Source: an uncultured Nitrospiraceae bacterium
GTDB taxonomy: Bacteria > Nitrospirota > Thermodesulfovibrionia > Thermodesulfovibrionales > Thermodesulfovibrionaceae
DNA: 64,000 bases
Assembly (NCBI GenBank): GCA_937139565.1
Contig: CAKZQH010000072.1
Coordinates: forward strand, 1-64,000
Reading direction: 5' to 3'
Shown here: piece after piece, positions 37,078-47,253 of the stretch
Numbering within the stretch: position 1 is the stretch's first letter
Layout: every line of letters starts with the position of its first letter
The notes under the pieces: generated by a model
Databases searched by the model: none
What the model saw: the letters and a program-made list of their open reading frames with translations, nothing else
Told to the model about the DNA's origin: nothing
Position numbers and translations under genes: made by a program

Positions 37078-38658
37078 ATGGCATATCTTGGATTTGCAAG
37101 AAAATATAGACCTCAAAAATTTTCAGACCTTACTGGACAGGATTTAGTTGTCAAAATTCTTCAAAATTCAATTCAGACTGGTAAAATTTCCCATGCCTAT
37201 GTTTTTTCTGGTCCTAAAGGAGTTGGAAAAACATCAACTGCAAGAATTTTAGCAAAAGCGCTAAACTGCTATAGTCCTCAAAATAGACCTTGCGATTTAT
37301 GTCCCTCCTGCAAGTCTGTTAAAGAGGGAAAAGCCATGAATGTTATTGAAATAGATGCCGCATCTCATACCTCTGTTGAAAATATTAGAGACCTTAGAGA
37401 AAATATTCGTTATGCCTCTGCAGAAGGTGTTTATAAGGTTTACATAATAGATGAAGCTCATATGCTTAGTCAGGCTGCTTTTAATGCCTTTTTAAAAACC
37501 CTCGAGGAGCCACCTCCTCATGTGGTATTTGTTCTTGCAACAACTGAACCAAGAAAAATTCCTCTTACGGTACTGAGCAGATGTCAACACATACAGTTTA
37601 GACGAATACCAGTAAGCCTTATAAAAGACAGGCTCATGAGCATTTGTAAAGAAGAGGGAATAAATATTTCTGAAGAAGCTCTCTACGCTATCGCAGGGAA
37701 TTCTGAAGGAAGCATGAGAGATGCACTTACGCTTCTTGACCAGATAACATCATATTCAGAAAATATAACCCTTGAAGATGTTAATCTCCTAATTGGAGGA
37801 ACCGATGTTAGAGTTCTTAACGAACTTACCGATTATTTGATTGAAGGGAATAGAGAGAAAATAATTTTAAAAATTGAAGAATTAAATGATTTAGGCACAG
37901 ATTTCAAGTTGTTTATACGGGATTTAATTAACTTCCTTCGTAATCTCATTATTCACAAAGTTACAGGGGGTAGTAGGTTTTTCTTTGATGAGAGAGAGCT
38001 TCAATTTATTCAAAATCTGCAACAAAAAATTTCTGAAGAATACCTAATTCTACTTATCAAAGAGCTAATCAGCGCTGAATTTGCTATTAGAAACTCCATG
38101 TTTCCTAGAATTATTTTTGAGATTACCTTGCTTAAACTGAGCACCCTTTCTCATTTCAGAAGCATCGATAAGGCTATTAAAGAGATTAAAACTCAGGCAT
38201 TCGATATAGAAGAAAAAACTGAGCCAAGAATTGAAAAGGAAGTTATACCTCAAGTCGAAAATATGGAGATTTCTCAGCTATGGAATAAAGTTTTTGAAAA
38301 AATAGAAGAACAGAATCATATTTTAGCCTCTAAAATAAAACAAGCAAAGATTAATTTCACCCGAGATGAAATCCAATTAATATATAACGGAGGCTCATCT
38401 TTTTGTGCTGAGTCAGTTAAAGATAATTTAAAAGAAATTCAATCTCTTTTAAACTATCAAGGAGTTGATGCAAAGGTTAAAGTAATTGAGTGTAAAAATG
38501 GAATCCTTGAAGATTCGGTACCTAATCAAAAAAGAGAATATAGAGAACAGTTTTTAGAGAATAATTTAGTAAAAAAAACTTTAGAGCTTTTTGATGGTAA
38601 AATTTTTAATATAATACCCAAAGAAGGAGGAAATGATGTCAAAGAAGATGTTCGGTGA
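37078..38658 (+). CDS. dnaX: DNA polymerase III gamma/tau subunit
   Basis: SGPKGVGKTSTARILAKALNC; IDEAHMLSQAAFNAFLKTLEEPP. Confidence 0.97.
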   Translation: MAYLGFARKYRPQKFSDLTGQDLVVKILQNSIQTGKISHAYVFSGPKGVGKTSTARILAKALNCYSPQNRPCDLCPSCKSVKEGKAMNVIEIDAASHTSVENIRDLRENIRYASAEGVYKVYIIDEAHMLSQAAFNAFLKTLEEPPPHVVFVLATTEPRKIPLTVLSRCQHIQFRRIPVSLIKDRLMSICKEEGINISEEALYAIAGNSEGSMRDALTLLDQITSYSENITLEDVNLLIGGTDVRVLNELTDYLIEGNREKIILKIEELNDLGTDFKLFIRDLINFLRNLIIHKVTGGSRFFFDERELQFIQNLQQKISEEYLILLIKELISAEFAIRNSMFPRIIFEITLLKLSTLSHFRSIDKAIKEIKTQAFDIEEKTEPRIEKEVIPQVENMEISQLWNKVFEKIEEQNHILASKIKQAKINFTRDEIQLIYNGGSSFCAESVKDNLKEIQSLLNYQGVDAKVKVIECKNGILEDSVPNQKREYREQFLENNLVKKTLELFDGKIFNIIPKEGGNDVKEDVR

Positions 38659-38980
38659 AATAATGAGGCAGGCTCAAAAAATTCAAGAAGAAATTCAAAA
38701 GAAACAGGAAGAAGTTAAAAAAATGACAGTTGAGGCCACCTCAGGTGGTGGAATGGTAACGGTCAAAGCAAATGGTGCAGGAGAAATTGTGTCTATAAAA
38801 ATAGACAAAGAAGTTGTTAATCCAGATGATATTGAAATGCTTGAAGATTTGGTTTTAGCAGCAGTTAACGAAGCTATTAAAAGAGCTCATGAATTAGCTC
38901 AACAGGAAATGGCTAAAGTATCTATGCCATTCAACTTACCCGGAATGCCAGATTTAAGTAGTCTTTTCGGAAAAATATGA
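38633..38980 (+). CDS. YbaB/EbfC nucleoid-associated protein
   Basis: MFGEIMRQAQKIQEEIQKKQEE...EATSGGGMVTVKANG. Confidence 0.95.
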   Translation: MMSKKMFGEIMRQAQKIQEEIQKKQEEVKKMTVEATSGGGMVTVKANGAGEIVSIKIDKEVVNPDDIEMLEDLVLAAVNEAIKRAHELAQQEMAKVSMPFNLPGMPDLSSLFGKI

Positions 38981-39570
38981 GCAATCCCTTAGAAAAGGTT
39001 ATTATTAGTTTATGTAAATTACCCGGCATCGGTAGAAAAACCGCACAGAGACTCGCTTTTTATATAATGAGTATGGAAGAAAGCGAAGCTGCCAGCCTTG
39101 CTCAGTCAATTATTGACCTTAAAAAAAAGGCAAAATATTGTTCCCTTTGTTTCAATATTACAGACAAGGAAAAATGCGACATATGCGAGAATCCTGAAAG
39201 AGACCATGGGATTATATGTGTAGTAGAGGAACCAAGTAATATAGTTCTTTTTGAAAAAACAGGCTATAAAGGTGTTTATCATGTAATTGGCGGAAATATT
39301 TCTCCTGTTGACGGGATAACTGCTGATAAACTAAAAATTAAAGAGCTTGAAGAGAGAATAAAGAAAGATAAGGTGAGGGAAGTAATAATTGCAACAAGCC
39401 CAAATACAAAGGGAGAACTAACAGCTCAATGGATTGCCGAATTGTTAAAAAATTATAATATCAAAATAACAAGAATTGCCTATGGACTTCCGATTGGTAT
39501 TGACATTGAATTTGCAGATGAAGTAACCTTATCAAGAGCCTTAGAGGGAAGGAAGGCTTTGAATGAGTGA
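38977..39570 (+). CDS. recR: recombination protein RecR
   Basis: LCKLPGIGRKTAQRLAF; CSLC...CDIC zinc motif; Toprim. Confidence 0.97.
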   Translation: MSNPLEKVIISLCKLPGIGRKTAQRLAFYIMSMEESEAASLAQSIIDLKKKAKYCSLCFNITDKEKCDICENPERDHGIICVVEEPSNIVLFEKTGYKGVYHVIGGNISPVDGITADKLKIKELEERIKKDKVREVIIATSPNTKGELTAQWIAELLKNYNIKITRIAYGLPIGIDIEFADEVTLSRALEGRKALNE

Positions 39571-40315
39571 AGATTTAAAAAAGAGAAGAATCGAGTTAGG
39601 CAAAACAATTGAAGAAATAGCTGAACATACGAAAATTAAAAAGTGTTGCCTTAGAGCAATTGAAGAAGGCAAGTTCGAAGAACTACCATTAGAAGTTTAT
39701 GCAAAATCTTATATTAAAACCTATGCTAATTACCTAAATTTGGATCCCCAGCCTATTTTGAAAAAATATGAAGAGTTTAAAAAGAAAAGACAGCAACCTG
39801 AAAAAAATGAAGTTTCAGAGCCAAAAGAAGATAATATATCAGAAGAACCAAAAAAAGTAAGGACTATTTACACAAAATCTTATCCTAAATGGCTTACTAC
39901 AGCAACAATAATATTGGGCGTGATTTTAATGATTGTTTTATTAATAAAAATTGAAAAAAGAGATGACAAAATCCCACCCCACCCTGTTATCAGTAAAGAA
40001 ACAGAATTAGATAAAAGTAAAACAGAAATAATAATTCAACCAGCTGAACATCAAGAAAAGTCTTCTGTTGAAGATAAAAAATTAAAAATAGAAGCTGTTG
40101 ATAAGGTATGGATGAGAATTACAATTGATGAAAAGGAAAAAAAAGAATTTCTCCTTAATCCTGGTCAGACAATAGAGCTAACTGCAAGTAAATCATTTAA
40201 ACTCCATATTGGTAACGCGGGTGGTGTAAAAATATCGTTTAACAATGAAGAGCTTGGTAAGATTGGAGATGTAGGACAGGTAGTGTTTCTTAATCTTCCC
40301 AAGGATAAAAATTGA
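39563..40315 (+). CDS. RodZ-like HTH/DUF4115 protein
   Basis: N-terminal HTH, TM, C-terminal DUF4115-like region VWMRITIDEKEKKEFLLNPGQTIELTA. Confidence 0.85.
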   Translation: MSEDLKKRRIELGKTIEEIAEHTKIKKCCLRAIEEGKFEELPLEVYAKSYIKTYANYLNLDPQPILKKYEEFKKKRQQPEKNEVSEPKEDNISEEPKKVRTIYTKSYPKWLTTATIILGVILMIVLLIKIEKRDDKIPPHPVISKETELDKSKTEIIIQPAEHQEKSSVEDKKLKIEAVDKVWMRITIDEKEKKEFLLNPGQTIELTASKSFKLHIGNAGGVKISFNNEELGKIGDVGQVVFLNLPKDKN

Positions 40316-42399
40316 AAAAAGAAGATATTCTAGAATTAATTAAACAAGCTGGAAAGCCTCTCAGCTTTAGAGAACTCGCAGAATCCCAGTCTTTAAAATC
40401 GTCAGAAAGGCGAAAGCTAAAAAAAATTATTAATGAATTAATAAGTGATGGCAAAATCGTCAGAAACAGGAAGGGTTTATATTTACCTGTTAAGGAGGCA
40501 AGGCTTATAACAGGATATTTTGAGGCACATAAAAATGGCTATGGTTTTTTAATTCCAGATTCACCTTCTGAGAGCGATGTTTTTATTCCACCACCTGCCA
40601 CTATGGGAGCCATGCACGGTGACAGAATTGTAGCAAGGATTGAACAGAAAAGAAGGAGAGAAGGAAGAGTAATAAGAATTATTGAAAGAGGCATTAAAAG
40701 AATCGTAGGAGTTATTGAAAGGGCAGGTCCTATATTTATTCTCCAGCCGAGAAAGAAAAATATTAATCAACAGATAGTGCTTGCACCAACTGAGATGAAA
40801 ATTCAATCAGGCCAAATTGTTTTGGCAGAGATAAGCAATTATACTGGTGGAAATAAGCCACTGATAGCTAAGGTTCTAAAAATTTTTGAGAAACCAAAAA
40901 TACCTAAGGAAGATTTAGAGATACTTGTTTATGAGTACGAACTCTCTAAAAAATTTTCCTCCCAAGTAACAAACCTTTCAAAAGCACTTGTTAAAAAGGG
41001 GATTTCTCAACGACTAATAAAAGGTAGAGTGGATCTTAGAGTGCTTCCTACAGTAACCATAGACGGAGAAAATGCAAAAGATTTTGATGATGCAGTGTCA
41101 ATTAAAAAGACTAAAAAAGGATTCATCCTTTGGGTTCATATTGCTGATGTCAGTCACTATGTTAAATGGGACTCTCCCATCGATGAAGAAGCAAGAATGA
41201 GGGCTACAAGCGTCTATCTTCCCGATAGAGTTATTCCTATGCTTCCTCCTGAACTTAGTGAAAACCTATGTAGTCTCCTGCCTAAAACTCCAAGATTAAC
41301 CTTTACTGTAGAAATGCATTTTAATAATAATGGAGAAAGGCTGGAATCCCTTTTCTATCCAAGCATGATTCAAACTGCTGAGAGAATGACATACACATCT
41401 GTTAAAAATATCATAATTGATAGAGACAAGGAAGAGATTAAAAAGTATAGGAAACTGGTGCCACACTTTGAAAAAATGGCAGAGCTATGTGAAATTTTAA
41501 AAAATAGGAGAAACCAAAGAGGAAGTCTTGATTTCGACCTTCCTGAACCTGAAGTACTATTAGATATAAATGGAGATCCACAGGCGATTATTAAATCTGA
41601 AAGAAATTTTGCTCATTTTATTATTGAAGAGTTTATGATAGCTGCGAATGAAGCAGTAGCAGAGTTTTTATTTGAAAATAATATCCCCTCCCTTTATAGA
41701 GTTCATGAAGAACCTGAGGGAAATAAAATTCAGTATCTTACTAGGATTATCAAAAATCTTGGACTTTTAAAAGATGAACTGAAACCAAAACAGTTTCATG
41801 AGTTTATAAAACTCATAAAAGGCACGCCCCATGAGGAAATAGTAAACTATTTGATTTTAAGAAGCCTCAAACAAGCTCGTTACAGCCCTGAGAATGTTGG
41901 GCACTTTGGATTAGCATCTAAATGTTACACCCACTTTACCTCACCCATTCGAAGGTATCCTGACTTAGTAGTTCATCGGATTCTTAAGGAATTTTTACAA
42001 AAAGGGAAGATTGCAAAGGAAAGAAAAAAAGCCCTCGATGACACTCTTCCAGAAATAGCGCTTCATAGTTCAAAAATGGAAAGACGAGCAGATGAAATAG
42101 AGAGAGATTCCATACAGATAATGAGAGTTTGGTTTATGAAAGACAAAGAGGGTGAAGAATTTGATGGAAAAGTAACTATGGTGACAACTGAAGGATTAAG
42201 AGTAAGACTGGAAGATTATTTTATTGAAGGATTTCTTCATCTTTCCCATATTACTGACGATTTTTATCAGTTCGACGAAAATAAATATTGCCTAATTGGA
42301 CTAAAAAGAAAAAAGAAATTTACTATAGGAACGCCTATTAAAGTAAAGGTAGCAAGAGTAAATATTGAAGATAGAGAGATTATTTTTGACCTTGTATAA
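40312..42399 (+). CDS. rnr: ribonuclease R (TTG start)
   Basis: RNB domain: DGENAKDFDDAVSI; YTHFTSPIRRYPDLVVHR; C-terminal S1. Confidence 0.95.
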   Translation: MKKEDILELIKQAGKPLSFRELAESQSLKSSERRKLKKIINELISDGKIVRNRKGLYLPVKEARLITGYFEAHKNGYGFLIPDSPSESDVFIPPPATMGAMHGDRIVARIEQKRRREGRVIRIIERGIKRIVGVIERAGPIFILQPRKKNINQQIVLAPTEMKIQSGQIVLAEISNYTGGNKPLIAKVLKIFEKPKIPKEDLEILVYEYELSKKFSSQVTNLSKALVKKGISQRLIKGRVDLRVLPTVTIDGENAKDFDDAVSIKKTKKGFILWVHIADVSHYVKWDSPIDEEARMRATSVYLPDRVIPMLPPELSENLCSLLPKTPRLTFTVEMHFNNNGERLESLFYPSMIQTAERMTYTSVKNIIIDRDKEEIKKYRKLVPHFEKMAELCEILKNRRNQRGSLDFDLPEPEVLLDINGDPQAIIKSERNFAHFIIEEFMIAANEAVAEFLFENNIPSLYRVHEEPEGNKIQYLTRIIKNLGLLKDELKPKQFHEFIKLIKGTPHEEIVNYLILRSLKQARYSPENVGHFGLASKCYTHFTSPIRRYPDLVVHRILKEFLQKGKIAKERKKALDDTLPEIALHSSKMERRADEIERDSIQIMRVWFMKDKEGEEFDGKVTMVTTEGLRVRLEDYFIEGFLHLSHITDDFYQFDENKYCLIGLKRKKKFTIGTPIKVKVARVNIEDREIIFDLV

Positions 42400-43129
42400 A
42401 TAAAACCTCATAGGTTGCATAAATTCCTTCATGATTTCCGAATCGTTCTCTATAAATATGACAAAAGCGTTTAAAGGCTTCTTTACCCGAAAGTGCCTTC
42501 TTTTGTGAGTAATTCGTTCCCGTAAGTTTGTGCGTAAGAAGCAGGTCCAAGGGATTTGCAAATTTTTCCCTGTAATTTTTTACTTCAAAACTTAAAACTT
42601 TAGCCTCTTTTCCAAGAAGAGATATATAAAAATCTGGAGTCTTCATCGGAAAAACTGAACCAAATCCTGAAATTTCAGACACTTCTTTTAATTCAGTTAA
42701 AGAATTACTTGTAAAAATTGAAAAATAAAAATCTCCACCTTTTTTTAGCGTTTTAAGAATTAAGGGAAGAGTTTTCTCTGGATTTGAAAGCCAATGGATT
42801 GTTGCTGAGCTTATTAAAAGATCAGCTATACCATCACGAAGAGGTATGTTTTCAGCGTAAGAATTTATAAAAAAATGTTTGCCTGTCAGATTACCCTTAA
42901 GCTTTTTCAAAAAATTGTAGGTGATATCCACATGAATGAAGCGATCAAAAATTAATCTTTTTGAAAGTGGTATGCTAAGAAAACCAGTACCACTTCCTAT
43001 TTCAACAATTGTTGAAAAATGCTTATCCTTAATTTTGTTCAGTACTTCTTTAGCAACTTTCTTTTGAATCTTTCCTTTTATATCGTAGGTGTTTGCCGCT
43101 TTGCTGAAAGAAAGGCGAAGGGCTTGCAT
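42380..43129 (-). CDS. class I SAM-dependent methyltransferase, BioC-like
   Basis: FSKAANTYDIKGKIQKKVAKEVLN...VEIGSGTGFLSIPLS; ADLLISSATIHWL. Confidence 0.7.
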   Translation of the reverse strand: MQALRLSFSKAANTYDIKGKIQKKVAKEVLNKIKDKHFSTIVEIGSGTGFLSIPLSKRLIFDRFIHVDITYNFLKKLKGNLTGKHFFINSYAENIPLRDGIADLLISSATIHWLSNPEKTLPLILKTLKKGGDFYFSIFTSNSLTELKEVSEISGFGSVFPMKTPDFYISLLGKEAKVLSFEVKNYREKFANPLDLLLTHKLTGTNYSQKKALSGKEAFKRFCHIYRERFGNHEGIYATYEVLFIQGQK

Positions 43130-43160
43130 TCTCTATTTTAGCAAAGTACCAGGGTCTGAC

Positions 43161-43916
43161 TCAAAAAGCATTTACTACAAACTTTCTACCCTCATGATTA
43201 ATTATTTTGACATTTATCTCATAAACATCCTTGATAAGTGATTCGTCTATTATATTTTGGTCTCCCTCTCTGTAAATTTTTCCATTTTTCATAAAAATAA
43301 AGTAATCGGCAAACTGAATTGCAAGATTAAGATCATGTAGTACAATTATAGTAATTATGGAACGCTCTACGGTGACTCTTTTAAGTAATGAGAGAATCTC
43401 AAGTTGATTTTTAGGATCAAGGTGATTTACAGGCTCGTCAAGTAACAAAACTTCTGGTTCCTGAGAAATTGCTCTCGCAATCAATACTTTTTGACTTTCT
43501 CCTCCACTTAATTCACCTATTTTTCTAAAAGCAAACTCTTCAAGTCCAAATTCTATGATCAAATTTTCAACGATGTTAAGATCTTTTTTTGAAGGTTCAA
43601 TGGTGATATGCGGTTTTCTTCCAAGTAAGATTGTATCAAAAACAGTGCAAAAAGGTGTTGAATTGGATTTTTGAGGAAGATATGCAATTCGCTTTGCAAG
43701 ATTTCTATGGGATATTTTTTTTAAATCTTCACCTGAAATATATATGCTCCCACCTTTGGGTTTAATTATTCTGTCTATAGTTCTGAGAAGCGTTGATTTT
43801 CCAGAGCCATTTGGTCCTAAAATTGCATATAAAGCCTTTTTTTCAAAAAGCAGATTAAGGTTCTGTAAAACCTCCTTTTCTCCATATCCAGCTATTAGAT
43901 TTTTTATCTCAAGCAA
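43161..43916 (-). CDS. FecE/BtuD-type ABC transporter ATPase
   Basis: LGPNGSGKSTLLRTIDRIIKP; LSGGESQKVLIARAI. Confidence 0.93.
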   Translation of the reverse strand: MLEIKNLIAGYGEKEVLQNLNLLFEKKALYAILGPNGSGKSTLLRTIDRIIKPKGGSIYISGEDLKKISHRNLAKRIAYLPQKSNSTPFCTVFDTILLGRKPHITIEPSKKDLNIVENLIIEFGLEEFAFRKIGELSGGESQKVLIARAISQEPEVLLLDEPVNHLDPKNQLEILSLLKRVTVERSIITIIVLHDLNLAIQFADYFIFMKNGKIYREGDQNIIDESLIKDVYEINVKIINHEGRKFVVNAF

Positions 43917-45008
43917 CTAAAAGCGTCTCCTTTTAATAAGAAGATAAAAAAACATTGGAGCACCAGCAAAAGAAGTAATTATACCCACTGGTAAAATGAC
44001 AGGTGCTATTATTGTCCTTGCAATTAGATCAGACAAAAGAAGAAGTAAAGCTCCAAAAAGAGCTGAATAGGGAATTAGAAATCTATGATCATTTCCTATC
44101 AGCAGTCTAACCAAATGAGGGGATATAAGTCCTATGAAGCCAATTATCCCAAGAAAAGCCGTGCATACTGAGACAACAAAAGCACTCATAAACATTCCAG
44201 ATATTCTGAGAAATTTCACATTTACTCCAAGGCTTTTTGCTACCTCATCTCCCCATAGGAGAGCATTAAAATTCCATCGGTGAAAGAGAAAGAAACCAAA
44301 GGTAAAAACAAAGGCAAACATCATTAGCTTATTTTCATGCCAACCTGCTTTCCCAATGTCTCCAAAGGTCCAGAAAACAGTAGCAGCAACTTGAAAATCC
44401 TGAGCAAAATATTGTAGGAACATAGTGGCAGAACCAAAAAGACTGCTTAGAGCCACTCCTGCAAGGATTATTGCTTCAGGAGTAATATTTCTTAAAAAAG
44501 AGAGAGAGAGAATAAGCCCAACTGTTAAAAGAGCTCCTAAAAAAGCTGAAATCACCACAGGATAACTTTTTATGACTGTAACAGCCTCTGTTCCATAAGA
44601 GTGCGCTTGTCCTGCACCAAGAACAATTATTGCAAAGGCTGCACCAAATGCAGCACCCTGAGAGACTCCAAGTGTAAAGGGAGATGCCAATGGGTTTCTG
44701 AGAACATTTTGCATTACTGCTCCTGCCATGCCCAGAGAAGCTCCTGCCAGCATAGCTCCAAGAGTGCGGGTTACTCTAATATTCCATATAACATAGGAGT
44801 TCTCGGAATTTCCCATTAATCCTCTCACTACTTCTGAGATTGAAAGATTTAGTGAGCCTGTTCCTATTGAAATAAAAGAAAGCACCACTAAACAGGCAAA
44901 TATTATAAAACCAACAACTCCCTTTACTCTAATTGATTTTAAATACTCTTTTGTTATAGAGTTTTTAACGAATTGTAATTCCCTTTTCTCCAAACTCAAC
45001 CTTTCCAT
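43917..45008 (-). CDS. FecCD/BtuC-family permease
   Basis: IWNIRVTRTLGAMLAGASLGMAGAVMQNVLRNPLASPFTLGVSQGAAFGA; GFIGLISPHLVRLL. Confidence 0.94.
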   Translation of the reverse strand: MERLSLEKRELQFVKNSITKEYLKSIRVKGVVGFIIFACLVVLSFISIGTGSLNLSISEVVRGLMGNSENSYVIWNIRVTRTLGAMLAGASLGMAGAVMQNVLRNPLASPFTLGVSQGAAFGAAFAIIVLGAGQAHSYGTEAVTVIKSYPVVISAFLGALLTVGLILSLSFLRNITPEAIILAGVALSSLFGSATMFLQYFAQDFQVAATVFWTFGDIGKAGWHENKLMMFAFVFTFGFFLFHRWNFNALLWGDEVAKSLGVNVKFLRISGMFMSAFVVSVCTAFLGIIGFIGLISPHLVRLLIGNDHRFLIPYSALFGALLLLLSDLIARTIIAPVILPVGIITSFAGAPMFFYLLIKRRRF

Positions 45009-46053
45009 ATCCTCTGTATGCCCTCTTTAGTTCAGGAAATACATCTTTAAACAAAAATTTTCTCATAATCTCACCGCACTTTTTATCTATGTGAATATCT
45101 TTAAATCTATCAGGATAAAGGGTTTTTCCTATAAAGTATGAATTTGCAAAGAGAATTTCCAAATTAGTTCTATAAAAATTATAAGGAAAAACTGAATAAA
45201 CTCTTCCCTCCTTTACTGCTTTAAGTTTTTTATAAAACTCCTTGTTTTTTAAATAATCTTCATTTACGAGAGTAAGTCCGTTAGTGTCAATAAAAATATA
45301 GTCTGGATTCCAAAATAAAAGCTTTTCTTTATCTATAAAGATGTGCCCTTCCCTTCCTGTTTCATCTGCCACATTCTTCACATTTAACCATTTAAGAGGA
45401 GGATAATGAGCTTCTGTACTTGTAATACCATGGGATCCTCTTGCACTTATAGCACCCACGTAAACAGTAGGACTGATAGAGTTTTTTGTTCTTTTAATAA
45501 GGTCTAAAATAAGATTATCAATATAACTATTTAACTCTTGAGCTCTTTTTTCTCTTTGGAGTAATTTTCCAAGAAATATGAAAGTTCTCTTTATATCTTC
45601 AATTTTAAAGCCCTCTGGTCCTGCATAGTGAAGAACCACCACAGGAATTCCAGTTTTACTTTGTATAAGATTAGCATTTTCCATCTCAAAGGTAATAATT
45701 AAATCAGGTTTAACTGCAATAATTTTTTCAAAATCAGGGAGTTTTCCTGGCCCTCCCTCTCCTATGGTTGGAATTGTTTGAACTCTATCTTTTATTACAT
45801 TCCAGTATGCACGCCCTACTGCAGTATTTCCTCTCATTGAACCTTGCTTTTCCACATCCTCTACTCCAACCACCTGATCAAAAGCTTGTAAATAAACCAC
45901 ATAACGTAGTGATGCATTAAGCGCAACTATTCTATCAACTTTCTTTGGAATTTTTACCTCCCGACCTACCATATCCTTGATAGTTGTCCACTGTTCAGCA
46001 TGGGTGTTTGCTACTAACAGAAATAAAATAAATAAATACAAAACAAATCTCAT
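44965..46053 (-). CDS. periplasmic binding protein (BtuF/FhuD-like)
   Basis: Signal peptide; VKIPKKVDRIVALN...FEKIIAVKPDLIITFE; VYSVFPYNFYRTNLEI. Confidence 0.88.
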   Translation of the reverse strand: MRFVLYLFILFLLVANTHAEQWTTIKDMVGREVKIPKKVDRIVALNASLRYVVYLQAFDQVVGVEDVEKQGSMRGNTAVGRAYWNVIKDRVQTIPTIGEGGPGKLPDFEKIIAVKPDLIITFEMENANLIQSKTGIPVVVLHYAGPEGFKIEDIKRTFIFLGKLLQREKRAQELNSYIDNLILDLIKRTKNSISPTVYVGAISARGSHGITSTEAHYPPLKWLNVKNVADETGREGHIFIDKEKLLFWNPDYIFIDTNGLTLVNEDYLKNKEFYKKLKAVKEGRVYSVFPYNFYRTNLEILFANSYFIGKTLYPDRFKDIHIDKKCGEIMRKFLFKDVFPELKRAYRGYGKVEFGEKGITIR

Positions 46054-46463
46054 CTTTTATCCTCCGAAGACTTATATTCTATGTAGGGTTTTATATCAAG
46101 CACGGGAGTGCCATCAAACATATCAAGTCTTTTTACTTTAATTACATTCTCCTTAACCTCAAGCACATCAACTACAGAAAGTCCAATTGGATTTGGCCTA
46201 TGGGGTGAGCAAGTACTGAACACACCCTTTCTCTCCTCAAGATGAGGAGGTTTTTGTATAAGTTTGTCTTTAGTAAAGGGGGGAGATTTGTGAAATACGA
46301 ATATGACCACAATTTTATCGGTAGGATTTATGTCTTTGAGACCGTCAATATACTCTGGTTCAATAACAATCTCTCCCTCCACTTCAGAGACTGTCCAATG
46401 CCTTGGTACAGCCTCGGAATATGTTCTGACATAGCCTATAGGTTTGAAATTATACTCATCCAT
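46050..46463 (-). CDS. TrmO/TsaA-family (UPF0066) methyltransferase
   Basis: PIGYVRTYSEAVPR; VFSTCSPHRPNPIGLSVVDVL. Confidence 0.88.
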   Translation of the reverse strand: MDEYNFKPIGYVRTYSEAVPRHWTVSEVEGEIVIEPEYIDGLKDINPTDKIVVIFVFHKSPPFTKDKLIQKPPHLEERKGVFSTCSPHRPNPIGLSVVDVLEVKENVIKVKRLDMFDGTPVLDIKPYIEYKSSEDKR

Positions 46464-47253
46464 TCATTTTCTCCACAAATTTCTCAATTGATGTGAATAT
46501 TTCATCACTATCAATAACTTTTCCCTCAATGGAAGCTCTATATACAAGAGGTGAAAAATAAATCATTCCTGAAAGTGGCAGAGCTTTTCTATTGATAACA
46601 TCTTTAACAGCCTCCTCATTTTCGGGGAATACTTTGTTTACGAGAAAATAAACCCTTTTATCCATCTGATCTGCAAGGGAGACTATTTTTTGGGCTACTT
46701 CAATGGAATCTAAATAAGGCTCAGCAACTACCACTATCGTGTCAATTCCCTTTTCAACACCTCTTCCAAAATGTTCTATACCTGCCTCAGTATCAACTAT
46801 TATTATTTCATTTTCTTTTAATTGGATTTTTTCAAGAAACTCTCTACTAATAATACCCATTGGACAGGCACATCCCTCTAAGGGCTCTTTGATTTTTCCT
46901 ATATTTATGAGGGAGATTGAACCGTTTACCTTTAAAAATTCCGGTGGGATATCATGCAATTGAAAGGTTTCTTTTTCTATGACACTCATCTTAGATTCCT
47001 TGTTACCTGATTGAAATCTCTTTATAATGCTCTGTTGAACCATTTTCTTTCCACCGAGAAAATCCATGAAGGCTTGTGGTGGCTCATCATATCCAAAGAG
47101 ACGATAAAGACTTTGATTGCTTTCATCGGTATCAATTACAATAACGCTATAACCCTTTTTCGCTAAAACCTTAGATAAAGCATAGGTGATAAAGCTTTTT
47201 CCTACTCCACCTTTTCCGCAAACAGCAATTTTTTTCATACTTTTCTCCTTCAT
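46456..47253 (-). CDS. CooC-like MinD/ParA-family ATPase
   Basis: IAVCGKGGVGKSFITYALSKVLAKKGYSVIVIDTDESNQSLYRLFG; VDTEAGIEHFGRGVEKGIDTIVVVAEP. Confidence 0.88.
   Translation of the reverse strand: MKEKSMKKIAVCGKGGVGKSFITYALSKVLAKKGYSVIVIDTDESNQSLYRLFGYDEPPQAFMDFLGGKKMVQQSIIKRFQSGNKESKMSVIEKETFQLHDIPPEFLKVNGSISLINIGKIKEPLEGCACPMGIISREFLEKIQLKENEIIIVDTEAGIEHFGRGVEKGIDTIVVVAEPYLDSIEVAQKIVSLADQMDKRVYFLVNKVFPENEEAVKDVINRKALPLSGMIYFSPLVYRASIEGKVIDSDEIFTSIEKFVEKMNG

Noticed and set aside
38570-38585. A7 run near the 3' end of dnaX as programmed frameshift for a gamma form
   Set aside because: Too close to the stop codon to produce a meaningful shortened subunit.
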